64,000 nt of DNA from JAJRQY01 sp965224435 (GTDB lineage: Bacteria; Actinomycetota; Acidimicrobiia; Acidimicrobiales; SZUA-35): contig OZ245048.1 of NCBI GenBank assembly GCA_965224435.1, forward strand, positions 1,674,001-1,738,000. The letters are read 5' to 3'. The notes beneath the pieces are model-generated. The model saw only the letters and a list, made by a program, of their open reading frames with translations, did no database searches and was not told the origin of the DNA. This document shows positions 33,346-41,802 of the stretch, one piece after another. Position numbers and translations under genes: made by a program. Each line of letters begins with the position of its first letter. Within the stretch, counting starts at the first letter, position 1.

Positions 33346-34397
33346 TTCGACTACTTCTCGCCGCCGCGCTCTCATTCAGCATTACCGCCTTGGGCACCAG
33401 GATTCTGATTGATGTCCTGACCCGTCAAAAGATCGGACAGCCCATTCGCGAGGACGGGCCCCAGGGCCATCTCATCAAGGCTGGAACCCCAACGATGGGT
33501 GGCTTGGCCATTGTTGGTGGCGCCGCTCTGGGGTACGTGCTTTCCGATGTCATTGCTGGAGGAACATTCACCCGCACTGGTCTGATTGTCATGGCCACGA
33601 TTTGTGCCGCCGCTGCGGTTGGCTTCATGGACGATTGGCTCAAGGTCAGCCGTGAACGAAACTTGGGACTCAACAAGAAGGCCAAGATTGCTGGCCTCAT
33701 GTTGGTCGCCGGAGGTTTCGCCGTTGCCATGCCAGCCCTCACTACCGTTCACTACGAAATCAGCTTTACTCGTGTTGGAAGCCCGGGAATCAGCATTGGT
33801 CTTGTTGGCTGGATCCTCTGGGCAATGCTGATCATTATTGGGTCCACTAACGGAACCAACCTGGCCGACGGCCTTGATGGACTCGCCGCCGGTTCAGGAA
33901 TATTCGCCTTTATGGCCTACGCCATCATTGGCTTCTGGATTTTCCGCCAAGCTGAAGATCCGGTCCATGACATTTACAACGTTCCTCACGCCCTTGATCT
34001 AGCCGTCGTTGCGTTGGCCATGGTCGGAGCGCTCACTGGATTCCTCTGGTTCAACGCCGCCCCGGCCGAGATATTCATGGGAGACACTGGCTCGTTGGCC
34101 ATTGGTGCTGGGCTGGCTGGGCTAGCCCTGGCCACTAACACCCACCTCCTTTTACCGATTATCGCCGGTCTGTACGTGGCCGAAACGGTCTCGGTGATGC
34201 TGCAGGTTGGCTACTACAAGCTGACCAAGGGCAAGCGGCTATTCCGCATGGCGCCGATCCATCACCATTTTGAACTTCTTGGGTGGAAAGAAACCAAGGT
34301 AATCGTCCGTTTCTGGTTGATTTGCGGCGCTCTCACTGCTTTAGGTCTTGGCTTGTTTTACGCCGATTGGGTTCGCACCGTGGATCTCATTGGATGA
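33342..34397 (+). CDS. mraY: Phospho-MurNAc-pentapeptide translocase MraY
   Basis: A 351-residue integral membrane enzyme that attaches phospho-MurNAc-pentapeptide to undecaprenyl phosphate, making lipid I. About ten membrane helices. Conserved cytoplasmic motifs: GTPTMGGLAI near residue 50, FMDDWLKV near 92 (paired Asp), GTNLADGLDGLAAG near 172, FMGDTGSLAIG near 247 and the PIHHHFELLGWKE triad-His loop near 305. The enzyme needs a pentapeptide substrate, which requires MurF activity from elsewhere in the genome. Confidence 0.96.
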   Translation: MIRLLLAAALSFSITALGTRILIDVLTRQKIGQPIREDGPQGHLIKAGTPTMGGLAIVGGAALGYVLSDVIAGGTFTRTGLIVMATICAAAAVGFMDDWLKVSRERNLGLNKKAKIAGLMLVAGGFAVAMPALTTVHYEISFTRVGSPGISIGLVGWILWAMLIIIGSTNGTNLADGLDGLAAGSGIFAFMAYAIIGFWIFRQAEDPVHDIYNVPHALDLAVVALAMVGALTGFLWFNAAPAEIFMGDTGSLAIGAGLAGLALATNTHLLLPIIAGLYVAETVSVMLQVGYYKLTKGKRLFRMAPIHHHFELLGWKETKVIVRFWLICGALTALGLGLFYADWVRTVDLIG

Positions 34398-34406
34398 GTG
34401 GTCCTG

Positions 34407-35768
34407 ATGAATGACAGCGCCGTGTTTTCCTTGAGTGACCCGTTGATTGTCGGATTCGGTGTCACTGGTCAAGCTGTGGTTAGCGCTTTGCTGGCACGCG
34501 GACATCGTGTCACGATCATTGATGACCAGCCTTCTTCGTCAGCGGTAGAAGTGGCAGCAGAATTTGGCGTGGATCTGGTGGTTGCCCCCGACGAAGATGA
34601 TCTCGCTGACCTGATCAACGAGGCCTCGATCTTGCTGCCGAGTCCAGGTGTGCCCGACCGCCATCCAGTATTCGCCGCGGCCACGCTTGCTGGTCTCGCG
34701 ACGGCTAGTGAGTTTGACCTGGCGCAACTCTGGGATAGTCGGCCCCTGGTTGCTATTACCGGTACCAATGGGAAAACCACCGTAACCATGATGGTGACCG
34801 AGGCGCTGGAGCGAAGCGGTATTCGAGCAGCCGCGGTTGGCAACACCGATCTACCTCTCGTGCAGGCCATCGATGACCCATCGACAGAGGTGTTTGTGGT
34901 GGAGGCGTCGTCCTTCCGCCTAGCTCATAGCTCGAGCTTTCGTCCGACCGTGGCTACCTGGCTAAACTTTTCGCCGGATCACCTGGACGCTCACGCCACC
35001 CTCGAAAGCTATCGCCAAGCAAAGGCCAGCATCTGGGAGAAGCTTGGTGAGACGGGTACGGCCGTAGTCAATATTGCTGACCCGATCGTGAGCGAAGCAG
35101 CTCCAGTTGTGGCTGACTCTGTGGCCATGTCTGACGGACCTCAGATCCAATCCTTTGGAACTCCCGATGCTGACTGGCATGTCGCCAATGGTTTCGTGAT
35201 GGGTCCTAGCGGACCAATTGTCGAGGTGGAGAACTTGCCTCGTCAACAACCCCATGATCTGGACAACGCAGCGGCAGCGGCAGCAACAGCCTTCGCCGCC
35301 GGAGCAACAGTGGAGGCCATCTCCGAAATGTTGCGCTCATTCGCTGGTCTTCCTCATCGGCTAGCGCTCATCGCAGAGGCCGGGGGAGTCCGTTGGTTCA
35401 ACGACTCCAAGGCAACCGTGCCCCAGGCAACGGTTGTTGCCGTCAGCGGATTCGATTCGGTCATCTTGCTAGCCGGAGGCAGGAACAAGGGCTTGGATCT
35501 TTCCTCCCTACGAGCATGTGTGCCGCCAGTGAAGCTGGTCATCGCCATGGGTGACTCAGTTCCGGAGCTCATTGAAGTATTTGACACTGTCACCAAGGTC
35601 GAAGTTGCTTCGGACATGGCTGATGCGGTTGATCGGGCCAGTCGTGCAGCGAACCCTGGCGACGTCGTGATCCTTTCTCCGGCATGCACATCTTTTGATT
35701 GGTACAAGAACTACGAAGAACGAGGCAATGACTTCGTTCGACGGGCGACAGAACGGCTATTGCAATGA
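34407..35768 (+). CDS. murD: UDP-MurNAc-L-Ala-D-Glu ligase MurD
   Basis: A 453-residue Mur ligase adding D-glutamate. An N-terminal Rossmann-like domain (PLIVGFGVTGQAVVSAL), the ATP loop VAITGTNGKTTVTMMV near residue 114, LNFSPDHLDAH near 188 with the carbamylated Lys in RQAKASIWE, and the C-terminal LLAGGRNKGLDL and SPACTSFDWYKNYEERGNDF. A GTG at 34398, immediately after the mraY stop, is an alternative start three codons earlier. The end overlaps ftsW (ATGA). Confidence 0.95.
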   Translation: MNDSAVFSLSDPLIVGFGVTGQAVVSALLARGHRVTIIDDQPSSSAVEVAAEFGVDLVVAPDEDDLADLINEASILLPSPGVPDRHPVFAAATLAGLATASEFDLAQLWDSRPLVAITGTNGKTTVTMMVTEALERSGIRAAAVGNTDLPLVQAIDDPSTEVFVVEASSFRLAHSSSFRPTVATWLNFSPDHLDAHATLESYRQAKASIWEKLGETGTAVVNIADPIVSEAAPVVADSVAMSDGPQIQSFGTPDADWHVANGFVMGPSGPIVEVENLPRQQPHDLDNAAAAAATAFAAGATVEAISEMLRSFAGLPHRLALIAEAGGVRWFNDSKATVPQATVVAVSGFDSVILLAGGRNKGLDLSSLRACVPPVKLVIAMGDSVPELIEVFDTVTKVEVASDMADAVDRASRAANPGDVVILSPACTSFDWYKNYEERGNDFVRRATERLLQ

Positions 35769-37036
35769 CCGCGACAAGAACACGACCGAGCAAGGCGAGA
35801 ACCGCAACCAGGACGAAACCGGAAACAAAGACAGTTGCCGGTTCGAGACGATCAGGATCGCGACAGCGTTCGGCTACCGAGCGATCCAGCATTCGGGTGC
35901 AGCGGGCAGGTCGCCGGGTTGGAAACCTCAAGGTCACGCCCTCTGGGCAGCGCCTCGCACTCATGCTCACCCTGCTGGTGATCGGCTTGACCCTTTTTGG
36001 TCTCGTCATGGTGCTTTCGGCATCCTCGGTGACCAGCCTCCATGACACTGACGCTTCACCGTTCTCTCAATTCCGCCGTCAGCTCATGTGGGCAGGGCTT
36101 GGTGCTATCTCTTTCGTGGTAGCCAGTCGGATCGATTACCGCTGGCTGCAGAAGATCGCCAAACCGCTGCTGGTGGTGTCCATTGCGTTGATGGTGGCAG
36201 TTCTCATTCCTGGAGTTGGCCGAAACATCAATGGCTCCAGTCGGTGGCTTGGTATCGGCCCGGCGGTCTTTCAGCCTTCCGAGCTCACAAAACTTGCGAT
36301 CGTTGTCTTTATTGCTGACCTGCTCACCCGGCGCCACAACAGGATGGACCGCCCAGATCTGACTGTTCGTCCCGTCATGGCTGTGTTGGCTCTGGTCTCG
36401 CTCCTTCTTCTCATGCAACCAAAGCTTGGCACGCCTGTCATTCTTGGAGCTGTCGGACTGATGATGCTCTTTGTTGCCGGTGGTCGCCTAGATCATCTGG
36501 CTGGCTGGACGGTGCTCGCCGCATCGGCTGCCACTTTTTTTGCCTTCAGCTCGCCCTATCGGCGCTTACGCATTACTGCATTCCTTGACCCCTGGGGCGA
36601 TCCGACGGGAATTGGCTTGCAGTCAATTCAGAGCCAGGTAGGTATTGCCTCTGGAGGTCTTGTTGGCGTTGGTCTTGGGGCAGGACGGGCCAAGTGGGGT
36701 TTTCTTCCCTATGCCCACACGGACTTCATTTTTGCCATCGTGGCCGAAGAAGTGGGTCTGATCGGTAGCGCGGCACTCATCATCTCCTTCCTCTTGCTTG
36801 GTTACTTGGGTATGCGCACCGCAATGAAGGCGCCAGATCGGTTTGGCATGTTGCTGGCTGCTGGCCTGACTAGTTGGCTCATCGTGCAGGCCTTTCTCAA
36901 TATCGGCATGGCCATTGGCCTGCTTCCCATTACCGGTGAACCGCTTCCCTTCGTTTCTGCCGGTGGGTCAAGCCTTTGTGCGGTTCTCGGAGCTGCCGGA
37001 TTGCTCACGAGTGTTGCTCGTCGGACGCGAGCGTGA
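35765..37036 (+). CDS. ftsW: Septal peptidoglycan glycosyltransferase FtsW
   Basis: A 423-residue SEDS protein polymerising lipid II at the septum as the partner of FtsI. A long basic cytoplasmic N-terminus (residues 1-65, rich in Arg/Thr/Lys) precedes about ten membrane helices. Motifs are GRNINGSSRWLGIGPAVFQP around 157, GRAKWGFLPYAHTDFIFAI around 306 and the C-terminal PFVSAGGSSLCAVLGAAG. The ATG overlaps murD and the stop overlaps murG (GTGA). Confidence 0.95.
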   Translation: MTATRTRPSKARTATRTKPETKTVAGSRRSGSRQRSATERSSIRVQRAGRRVGNLKVTPSGQRLALMLTLLVIGLTLFGLVMVLSASSVTSLHDTDASPFSQFRRQLMWAGLGAISFVVASRIDYRWLQKIAKPLLVVSIALMVAVLIPGVGRNINGSSRWLGIGPAVFQPSELTKLAIVVFIADLLTRRHNRMDRPDLTVRPVMAVLALVSLLLLMQPKLGTPVILGAVGLMMLFVAGGRLDHLAGWTVLAASAATFFAFSSPYRRLRITAFLDPWGDPTGIGLQSIQSQVGIASGGLVGVGLGAGRAKWGFLPYAHTDFIFAIVAEEVGLIGSAALIISFLLLGYLGMRTAMKAPDRFGMLLAAGLTSWLIVQAFLNIGMAIGLLPITGEPLPFVSAGGSSLCAVLGAAGLLTSVARRTRA

Positions 37037-38247
37037 GCAAGATCCTCATCACCGGTGGAGGGACCGCGGGCCATACAAATCCGGGGATCGCTGTGGCTCA
37101 AGCTTTGGTAGCCCTTGGAGTCGAGCAAACGGACATCCGATTCCTGGGCGGCGAACGCGGTAACGAAGGAACCCTGGTCTCTGAGGCTGGTTTCCAGATC
37201 GATCTTTTGCCTGGACGCGGGCTGCTTCGCTCGGCTTCGCCCAAGGCAATTCGTCAGAACGTCTCTTCGGTCATTGCTTTGATCAAGGCGACTGTCGGTG
37301 GGGTACGGCTGGTCCGAGCTCAGCGGCCCGACGTTGTGCTTTGTCTTGGCGGCTACGCCGCCTTTGCTGGATCCTTGGCTGCCACGATACTTCGCATTCC
37401 GTTGGTGGTCTCGGAGCAGAATGCTCGAGCGAGCGCGGTGAATCGATTGTTTGGCCGTATCGCAAAGGTTTGTGCCTTGCCCTACCCCGATACCGATCTG
37501 CCTCACGGGGAACTGACCGGTAACCCCATCCGGCAATCGGTCGTCGATACGGTTCAGAACACCACAAAGCCTGCTGCTCGCACCGAGCTTGGCCTGCCGC
37601 TGGACCGAACTGTCGTTGCGGTCTGGGCAGGTTCCTTGGGTGCCCGTTCCATCAACCGTGCGGTCTCCCGGTTGGCCATTTCCTGGGCCGACCGCACTGA
37701 CATCTGTCTCTATCACGTGGTCGGCCGTCGAGACTGGGACAAGTACCGTTTGGCGTCTTCGAACGATGCCCTGCAGTCGTCAGCACCGACATCACCAGGG
37801 CAGGACGGAAACGGCCTGTGCTACGAGGTGGTCGAGTACGAGGATCAGATGCCGCTACTGCTTGCAGCCGCTGATCTCGCTGTCTGCCGTGGTGGAGCAT
37901 CAACGGCTGCTGAGCTTGCCGTTGCTGGTCTGCCGTCAATCTTGGTACCTCTACCCAACGCTCCGCGAGATCATCAGCGGGCTAACGGGCGCGAACTTGT
38001 GGAAGCTGGTGGAGCTATCCAGCTCAATGATGACCAGCTGAACAGTCAGCAGCACAACAGTCAGCAGCACAACAGTCAGCAGGACAACAGTCACCAGAAC
38101 GCGACCGGCGAACTGCAAAAACAGCTGGAACTTATTCTTGCGCAACCCGAAAACCTTCAGACAATGAGCGCGGCCGCACAGCGAGTCGGTCGGCCAGGGG
38201 CGGGGAAGGCAGTGGCAGAAATCCTTCTGCGAGAGGCAGCGAAATGA
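37033..38247 (+). CDS. murG: Lipid II-forming GlcNAc transferase MurG
   Basis: A 404-residue GT28 enzyme adding GlcNAc to lipid I. LITGGGTAGHTNPGIAVAQA is the N-terminal signature, then GGYAAFAG, SEQNARASAVNR, WAGSLGARSINRAV, and the donor-site CRGGASTAAELAVAGLPSIL. GTG 37033 overlaps the ftsW stop. Between LNDDQL and GELQKQLELIL, where homologues have a short loop, there are four copies of a 15-bp unit coding NSQQH, adding about 20 Asn/Gln/Ser/His residues. The active-site motifs are unaffected. Confidence 0.94.
   Translation: MSKILITGGGTAGHTNPGIAVAQALVALGVEQTDIRFLGGERGNEGTLVSEAGFQIDLLPGRGLLRSASPKAIRQNVSSVIALIKATVGGVRLVRAQRPDVVLCLGGYAAFAGSLAATILRIPLVVSEQNARASAVNRLFGRIAKVCALPYPDTDLPHGELTGNPIRQSVVDTVQNTTKPAARTELGLPLDRTVVAVWAGSLGARSINRAVSRLAISWADRTDICLYHVVGRRDWDKYRLASSNDALQSSAPTSPGQDGNGLCYEVVEYEDQMPLLLAAADLAVCRGGASTAAELAVAGLPSILVPLPNAPRDHQRANGRELVEAGGAIQLNDDQLNSQQHNSQQHNSQQDNSHQNATGELQKQLELILAQPENLQTMSAAAQRVGRPGAGKAVAEILLREAAK
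38041..38100 (+). repeat. 15-bp in-frame tandem repeat in murG
   Basis: Four 15-bp units, AACAGTCAGCAGCAC type, begin at 38041, 38056, 38071 and 38086. The first two are identical, the third differs by one base and the fourth by two. It encodes NSQQH-NSQQH-NSQQD-NSHQN. Confidence 0.95.
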
Positions 38248-39626
38248 GGTCAGAGCTCATTGATCTTCGGGTGCCACGACGGATTCATATTGTTGGTTTG
38301 GGTGGTGCGGGCATGAGCGCCATTGCCGAGGTCCTGGCCGGCACTGGACACCAGGTGTCTGGGTCTGACCTGAACAGCTCGGCACCGTTGGAGCGATTGG
38401 CTCAAGCAGGGGTCCAGACTTTTGTTGGACATCTTGCTGAGCAACTCGGCGATGCTGAGATCGTCGCAATCTCGACTGCCATTCCGGCCAACAATGTCGA
38501 GGTTCTTGCGGCAGGAAAAGCTGGCATCCCCGTCCTGCGGAGAGCTGAGATTCTGGCTGCTATCACGGCTGCGTGGAAGACGATTTCGGTGGCGGGAACC
38601 CATGGGAAAACTACGACCTCGGCCATGTTGACGGTTGGCTTGCGGGGCGCAAATCTTGATCCAGCGTTCATCGTTGGTGGCGACTTGCGGGATCTTGGGA
38701 CCGGCGCAGCCGTTGGAAGTGGTGAGTTCCTGGTGGTGGAAGCTGACGAAAGCGACGGCACCTTCGTTGAACTCCACTCCAGCGGCATCATCATCACCAA
38801 TGTCGAGCCCGACCACCTGGAGCACTATGGCGGATTCGACGGATTGCGGGCGGCCTTTGTCCGTTTCGTGGACGAGGCCACAGGGCCCAAGGTGGTGTGT
38901 CTGGATGATCCTGGCTCTGCTGAGCTGATCGCAGGCAGGGATGACATCATCACCTATGGGACAGCCGAGGCAGCGACTTGGCGAATCATCAATCCATTGC
39001 CAACTCCTGACGGCATCCGGTTTGATGTGGCTGGGCCAGTCGTCACCGTGAGCATGCAGCTGCAGCAACCAGGCATGCACAATGCTCGAAATGCGACGGC
39101 GGCACTAGCTATGGCTGGTTCTCTTGGGGCTGACCCAGCCCTGGTAGCGACGGCACTCTCTGGATTCGGTGGGGTGGGCCGTCGATTCGAAGTCCGAGGT
39201 GCGAGCAATGGGATCCAGCTTGTTGATGACTACGCCCACCTTCCAACCGAGGTCGAAGCCGCGTTGGCGGCGGGTAGAAGCTTGAAGCCGAACCGGCTGA
39301 TTGCAGTGTTCCAACCTCACCGTTACAGTCGGACGGAACATCTCTGGCCCACGTTCACCGACTCTTTTGTCGACGCCGATGTCCTCATTGTGACGGGGAT
39401 CTACAGTGCCGGTGAGGCTCCAAGGCCAGGAGTGACCGGCAAGCTGATTGCCGATGATGTTGGGAAAGCCCATCCCGATTCTGACATTCGGTTCGTTGAG
39501 TCTCTGGATGAGGTCATTGAAGCGCTTGCCAGCGAACTCCAACCCGGCGACCTCTGTATGACGCTCGGCGCCGGTGACCTGACGACAATTCCTGAAGCAG
39601 TCCTGGCCAAGCTGGATGAGTTATGA
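38244..39626 (+). CDS. murC: UDP-MurNAc-L-alanine ligase MurC
   Basis: A 460-residue Mur ligase adding the first amino acid. IHIVGLGGAGMSAIAEVLAG at the N-terminus, the ATP loop VAGTHGKTTTSAMLTVGL near residue 118, EADESDGTFVEL near 173, EPDHLEHYGGFD near 193 and the C-terminal DDYAHLPTEVEAAL and FQPHRYSRTEHL. It is coupled to murG upstream and murB downstream through ATGA overlaps. Confidence 0.96.
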   Translation: MRSELIDLRVPRRIHIVGLGGAGMSAIAEVLAGTGHQVSGSDLNSSAPLERLAQAGVQTFVGHLAEQLGDAEIVAISTAIPANNVEVLAAGKAGIPVLRRAEILAAITAAWKTISVAGTHGKTTTSAMLTVGLRGANLDPAFIVGGDLRDLGTGAAVGSGEFLVVEADESDGTFVELHSSGIIITNVEPDHLEHYGGFDGLRAAFVRFVDEATGPKVVCLDDPGSAELIAGRDDIITYGTAEAATWRIINPLPTPDGIRFDVAGPVVTVSMQLQQPGMHNARNATAALAMAGSLGADPALVATALSGFGGVGRRFEVRGASNGIQLVDDYAHLPTEVEAALAAGRSLKPNRLIAVFQPHRYSRTEHLWPTFTDSFVDADVLIVTGIYSAGEAPRPGVTGKLIADDVGKAHPDSDIRFVESLDEVIEALASELQPGDLCMTLGAGDLTTIPEAVLAKLDEL

Positions 39627-40702
39627 GTGGATTCGAGACCGGATTTGAGACTGGATTTGATGATGTGGCCCGTCGCGTTTGGTGCACAGCCACCGAAGCT
39701 GCTGGACTTGAACTCGGCGATCTAGCTAGACGCGACGCAAGCCTGGCTTCTTGGTGCACGTATCGGGTCGGTGGGCCAGCTGCCTTGCTAGTCAATGTGG
39801 AGTCAGAGCATGTTCTCCAACTGGTTGCGTCTGTCGTCAGCTCATCTGGCGTGGCGGTTCTCGTTGTTGGCAAGGGATCGAACTTGCTGGTCTCGGATCA
39901 GGGGTTCGATGGCCTTGTCATCCACCTTGGTGACAGATTCTCGGCAATGTCTGTGGATGGGGTGATGCTTGAGGCTGGCGGTGCAGCGATGCTTCCGGTT
40001 GTTGCTCGATTTTCTGCCCGCCGTGGATTGACCGGATTTGAATGGGCGGTTGGTGTTCCGGGCACGGTTGGTGGGGCGGTGCGGATGAACGCTGGCGGAC
40101 ACGGTTCTGATATTGCCAGCTGCCTGGTCGAAGCCACAGTTCTTGATCTGCGTGGAGGCAAGAACAGCAGGGGTGGCGGAAAGAGCGGGAGCAAGGTCAT
40201 TGGGCTGACGACCGATCAATTGGGCTTCGGTTACCGGCGGTCAGCGATTAGTGATAGCCAGCTGGTGATCTCAGCTCGATTCGAGCTGCAGGCTGGCGAC
40301 GCCGCGGCCTCTGAGGGCAAGCTGTCAGAGATCGTTCAGTGGCGTCGGGCCCACCAGCCCGGTGGCCAGAACGCGGGAAGCGTGTTTGCCAACCCCGAAG
40401 GCGACTCTGCTGGTCGGCTCATTGACCAGGCTGGCCTGAAGGGATTGAGAATCGGATCGGCGGTGGTCTCAGACAAGCACGCAAACTTCATCCAAGCCGA
40501 CCCGAACGGTTCAGCTGAGGACGTTTATGCCTTGATCCGCGTCATCCAAGCGAAAATCCTGGAGACTCATGGGCTCGCGCTGCGAACCGAAAACCGCCTC
40601 ATCGGGTTCGATGAGTATCCAGACTTGAAACCACCTGACCTGAAACCACCTGACCTGAAGCCAGACGCTGGGTCAGAATCCCAACCCGAATCCGAATCGT
40701 GA
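39623..40702 (+). CDS. murB: UDP-N-acetylenolpyruvoylglucosamine reductase MurB
   Basis: A 359-residue FAD enzyme making UDP-MurNAc. FAD-binding motifs VVGKGSNLLVSDQGFDG near residue 75 and GVPGTVGGAVRMNAGG near 146, and the catalytic-Ser segment NAGSVFANPEGDSAGRLIDQ near 251. Both termini carry short repeats: GFETGFETGFDDV at residues 3-15 and PDLKP three times near the C-terminus, followed by an acidic tail. Neither belongs to the conserved enzyme. The start overlaps murC (ATGA) and ftsQ begins 4 bp after its stop. Confidence 0.94.
   Translation: MSGFETGFETGFDDVARRVWCTATEAAGLELGDLARRDASLASWCTYRVGGPAALLVNVESEHVLQLVASVVSSSGVAVLVVGKGSNLLVSDQGFDGLVIHLGDRFSAMSVDGVMLEAGGAAMLPVVARFSARRGLTGFEWAVGVPGTVGGAVRMNAGGHGSDIASCLVEATVLDLRGGKNSRGGGKSGSKVIGLTTDQLGFGYRRSAISDSQLVISARFELQAGDAAASEGKLSEIVQWRRAHQPGGQNAGSVFANPEGDSAGRLIDQAGLKGLRIGSAVVSDKHANFIQADPNGSAEDVYALIRVIQAKILETHGLALRTENRLIGFDEYPDLKPPDLKPPDLKPDAGSESQPESES
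39629..39664 (+). repeat. 12-bp in-frame repeat at the murB 5' end
   Basis: Three units of GGATTCGAGACC type start at 39629, 39641 and 39653, coding GFET-GFET-GFDD. Confidence 0.8.
40619..40663 (+). repeat. 15-bp in-frame repeat at the murB 3' end
   Basis: Three units (CCAGACTTGAAACCA, CCTGACCTGAAACCA, CCTGACCTGAAGCCA) start at 40619, 40634 and 40649 and encode PDLKP three times. Confidence 0.9.
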
Positions 40703-40706
40703 ACCG

Positions 40707-41621
40707 ATGACAACGACGACAAAACCTCGAACCTCCAAGAAGCGAGCTGGACAGTCTCAGGCCGGGCAGTCTCGAACAGGACAGTCTCGATCAGGACAGT
40801 CTCGAACAGCAAAGACAGCCAACTCGGTCGATCCTCGGATGCAACAACGGCGCAGCGAGGTAGCCGAAGAGGCGGAACGACGGCAACGTCGCACAATCCT
40901 TGCTCTCCTCGTCGTCACCGTTGGGGCTATCGGGTCTATGTTCCTGGTGCAAAGCAGCTGGATGGATGTCGATCAGATTGTCATCACCGGAGCGGTCCAG
41001 AGCGATGTCTTTGAGATTCGAGACGCCGCTGGCATTGAGGCTGGCGATCCGCTTCTTGAACTGGAGCTTGGGCCGGCCGGTGAGTCGGTAAGCAATCTTG
41101 CTTGGGTCGACACCGCATGGGTCGAGCGGAAATTGGATGGCACCGTGACCATTCATGTTGAAGAACGAGTGCCCGTTGCCGCCATCCCTACACCGGTTGG
41201 CCTTGTTCTCGTCGACCGTGGCGGGCGTCAGCTGGAGACCGTGAACGCAACTCCAGCTGGGTTTGTCCCGATCCACGGGATCCAGGCAAGCGGCATTATT
41301 GGAACCCCTGCTCCACCGGCAGCACAGGGGGCGATGCACCTGATCTCGGCCCTAGGGCCTGATCTGTTGAGCAAGATTGACAGCGTCTATTTTGAAGGTG
41401 ACGAACTCAATCTGGCCCTGCGTGACGGTGGACATGTCCTGATGGGAACTGATAGTGGACTCACGGATAAGCTGGTTAGTCTGGAAACAATGTTGAGCAA
41501 GGTTGACTTGCGTTGCCTGTGGCAGATTGACCTTCGGGTACCAACGGCACCGGCGCTCCTACGTATTAGCGGAGAAGGAGAAATTGGCGCAGCATTGACG
41601 AACCTCGCTGACTGCTCCTAG
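40707..41621 (+). CDS. ftsQ: Cell division protein FtsQ
   Basis: A 304-residue bitopic protein. A cytoplasmic basic N-terminus of about 65 residues contains four GQSRT-type repeats, a membrane helix lies at about 66-84 (ILALLVVTVGAIGSMFLV), then the POTRA domain (VDQIVITGAVQSDVFEIRDA) and the FtsQ beta-domain (VAAIPTPVGLVLVDRGG). It scaffolds FtsB/FtsL and FtsW/FtsI. The extracytoplasmic part is of normal size, and the repeat sits in the flexible cytoplasmic tail. FtsA, its usual follower in proteobacteria, is absent as in other actinobacteria. Confidence 0.92.
   Translation: MTTTTKPRTSKKRAGQSQAGQSRTGQSRSGQSRTAKTANSVDPRMQQRRSEVAEEAERRQRRTILALLVVTVGAIGSMFLVQSSWMDVDQIVITGAVQSDVFEIRDAAGIEAGDPLLELELGPAGESVSNLAWVDTAWVERKLDGTVTIHVEERVPVAAIPTPVGLVLVDRGGRQLETVNATPAGFVPIHGIQASGIIGTPAPPAAQGAMHLISALGPDLLSKIDSVYFEGDELNLALRDGGHVLMGTDSGLTDKLVSLETMLSKVDLRCLWQIDLRVPTAPALLRISGEGEIGAALTNLADCS
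40749..40808 (+). repeat. 15-bp in-frame tandem repeat in ftsQ
   Basis: Four 15-bp units, GGACAGTCTCGAACA type, start at 40749, 40764, 40779 and 40794, coding GQSQA-GQSRT-GQSRS-GQSRT. Confidence 0.95.
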
Positions 41622-41774
41622 GGTGGATAAGTTAAAGAAGTAAGGTGACCGGGCGGTGTGACCCATCTTGGGCGACATGTTGGCTTTGCTCACCACGATT
41701 TGGCTTCCGTCAGACGACAGCGGCCACATGCACAGAAGCCAAGCACAGAAGGAAAAGCACCGAGTCTCGCAAGG

Positions 41775-41800
41775 GCGAGTAGGAACTGCGAGTAGGAACT
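41775..41800 (+). repeat. Duplicated ribosome-binding site of ftsZ
   Basis: GCGAGTAGGAACT occurs twice in perfect tandem (41775-41787 and 41788-41800), immediately before the ftsZ ATG. Each copy carries AGGA; the second is 5 bases from the ATG and the first 18. A little upstream GCACAGAAG also repeats with a 13-bp period (41730 and 41743). Confidence 0.9.
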
Positions 41801-41802
41801 GT

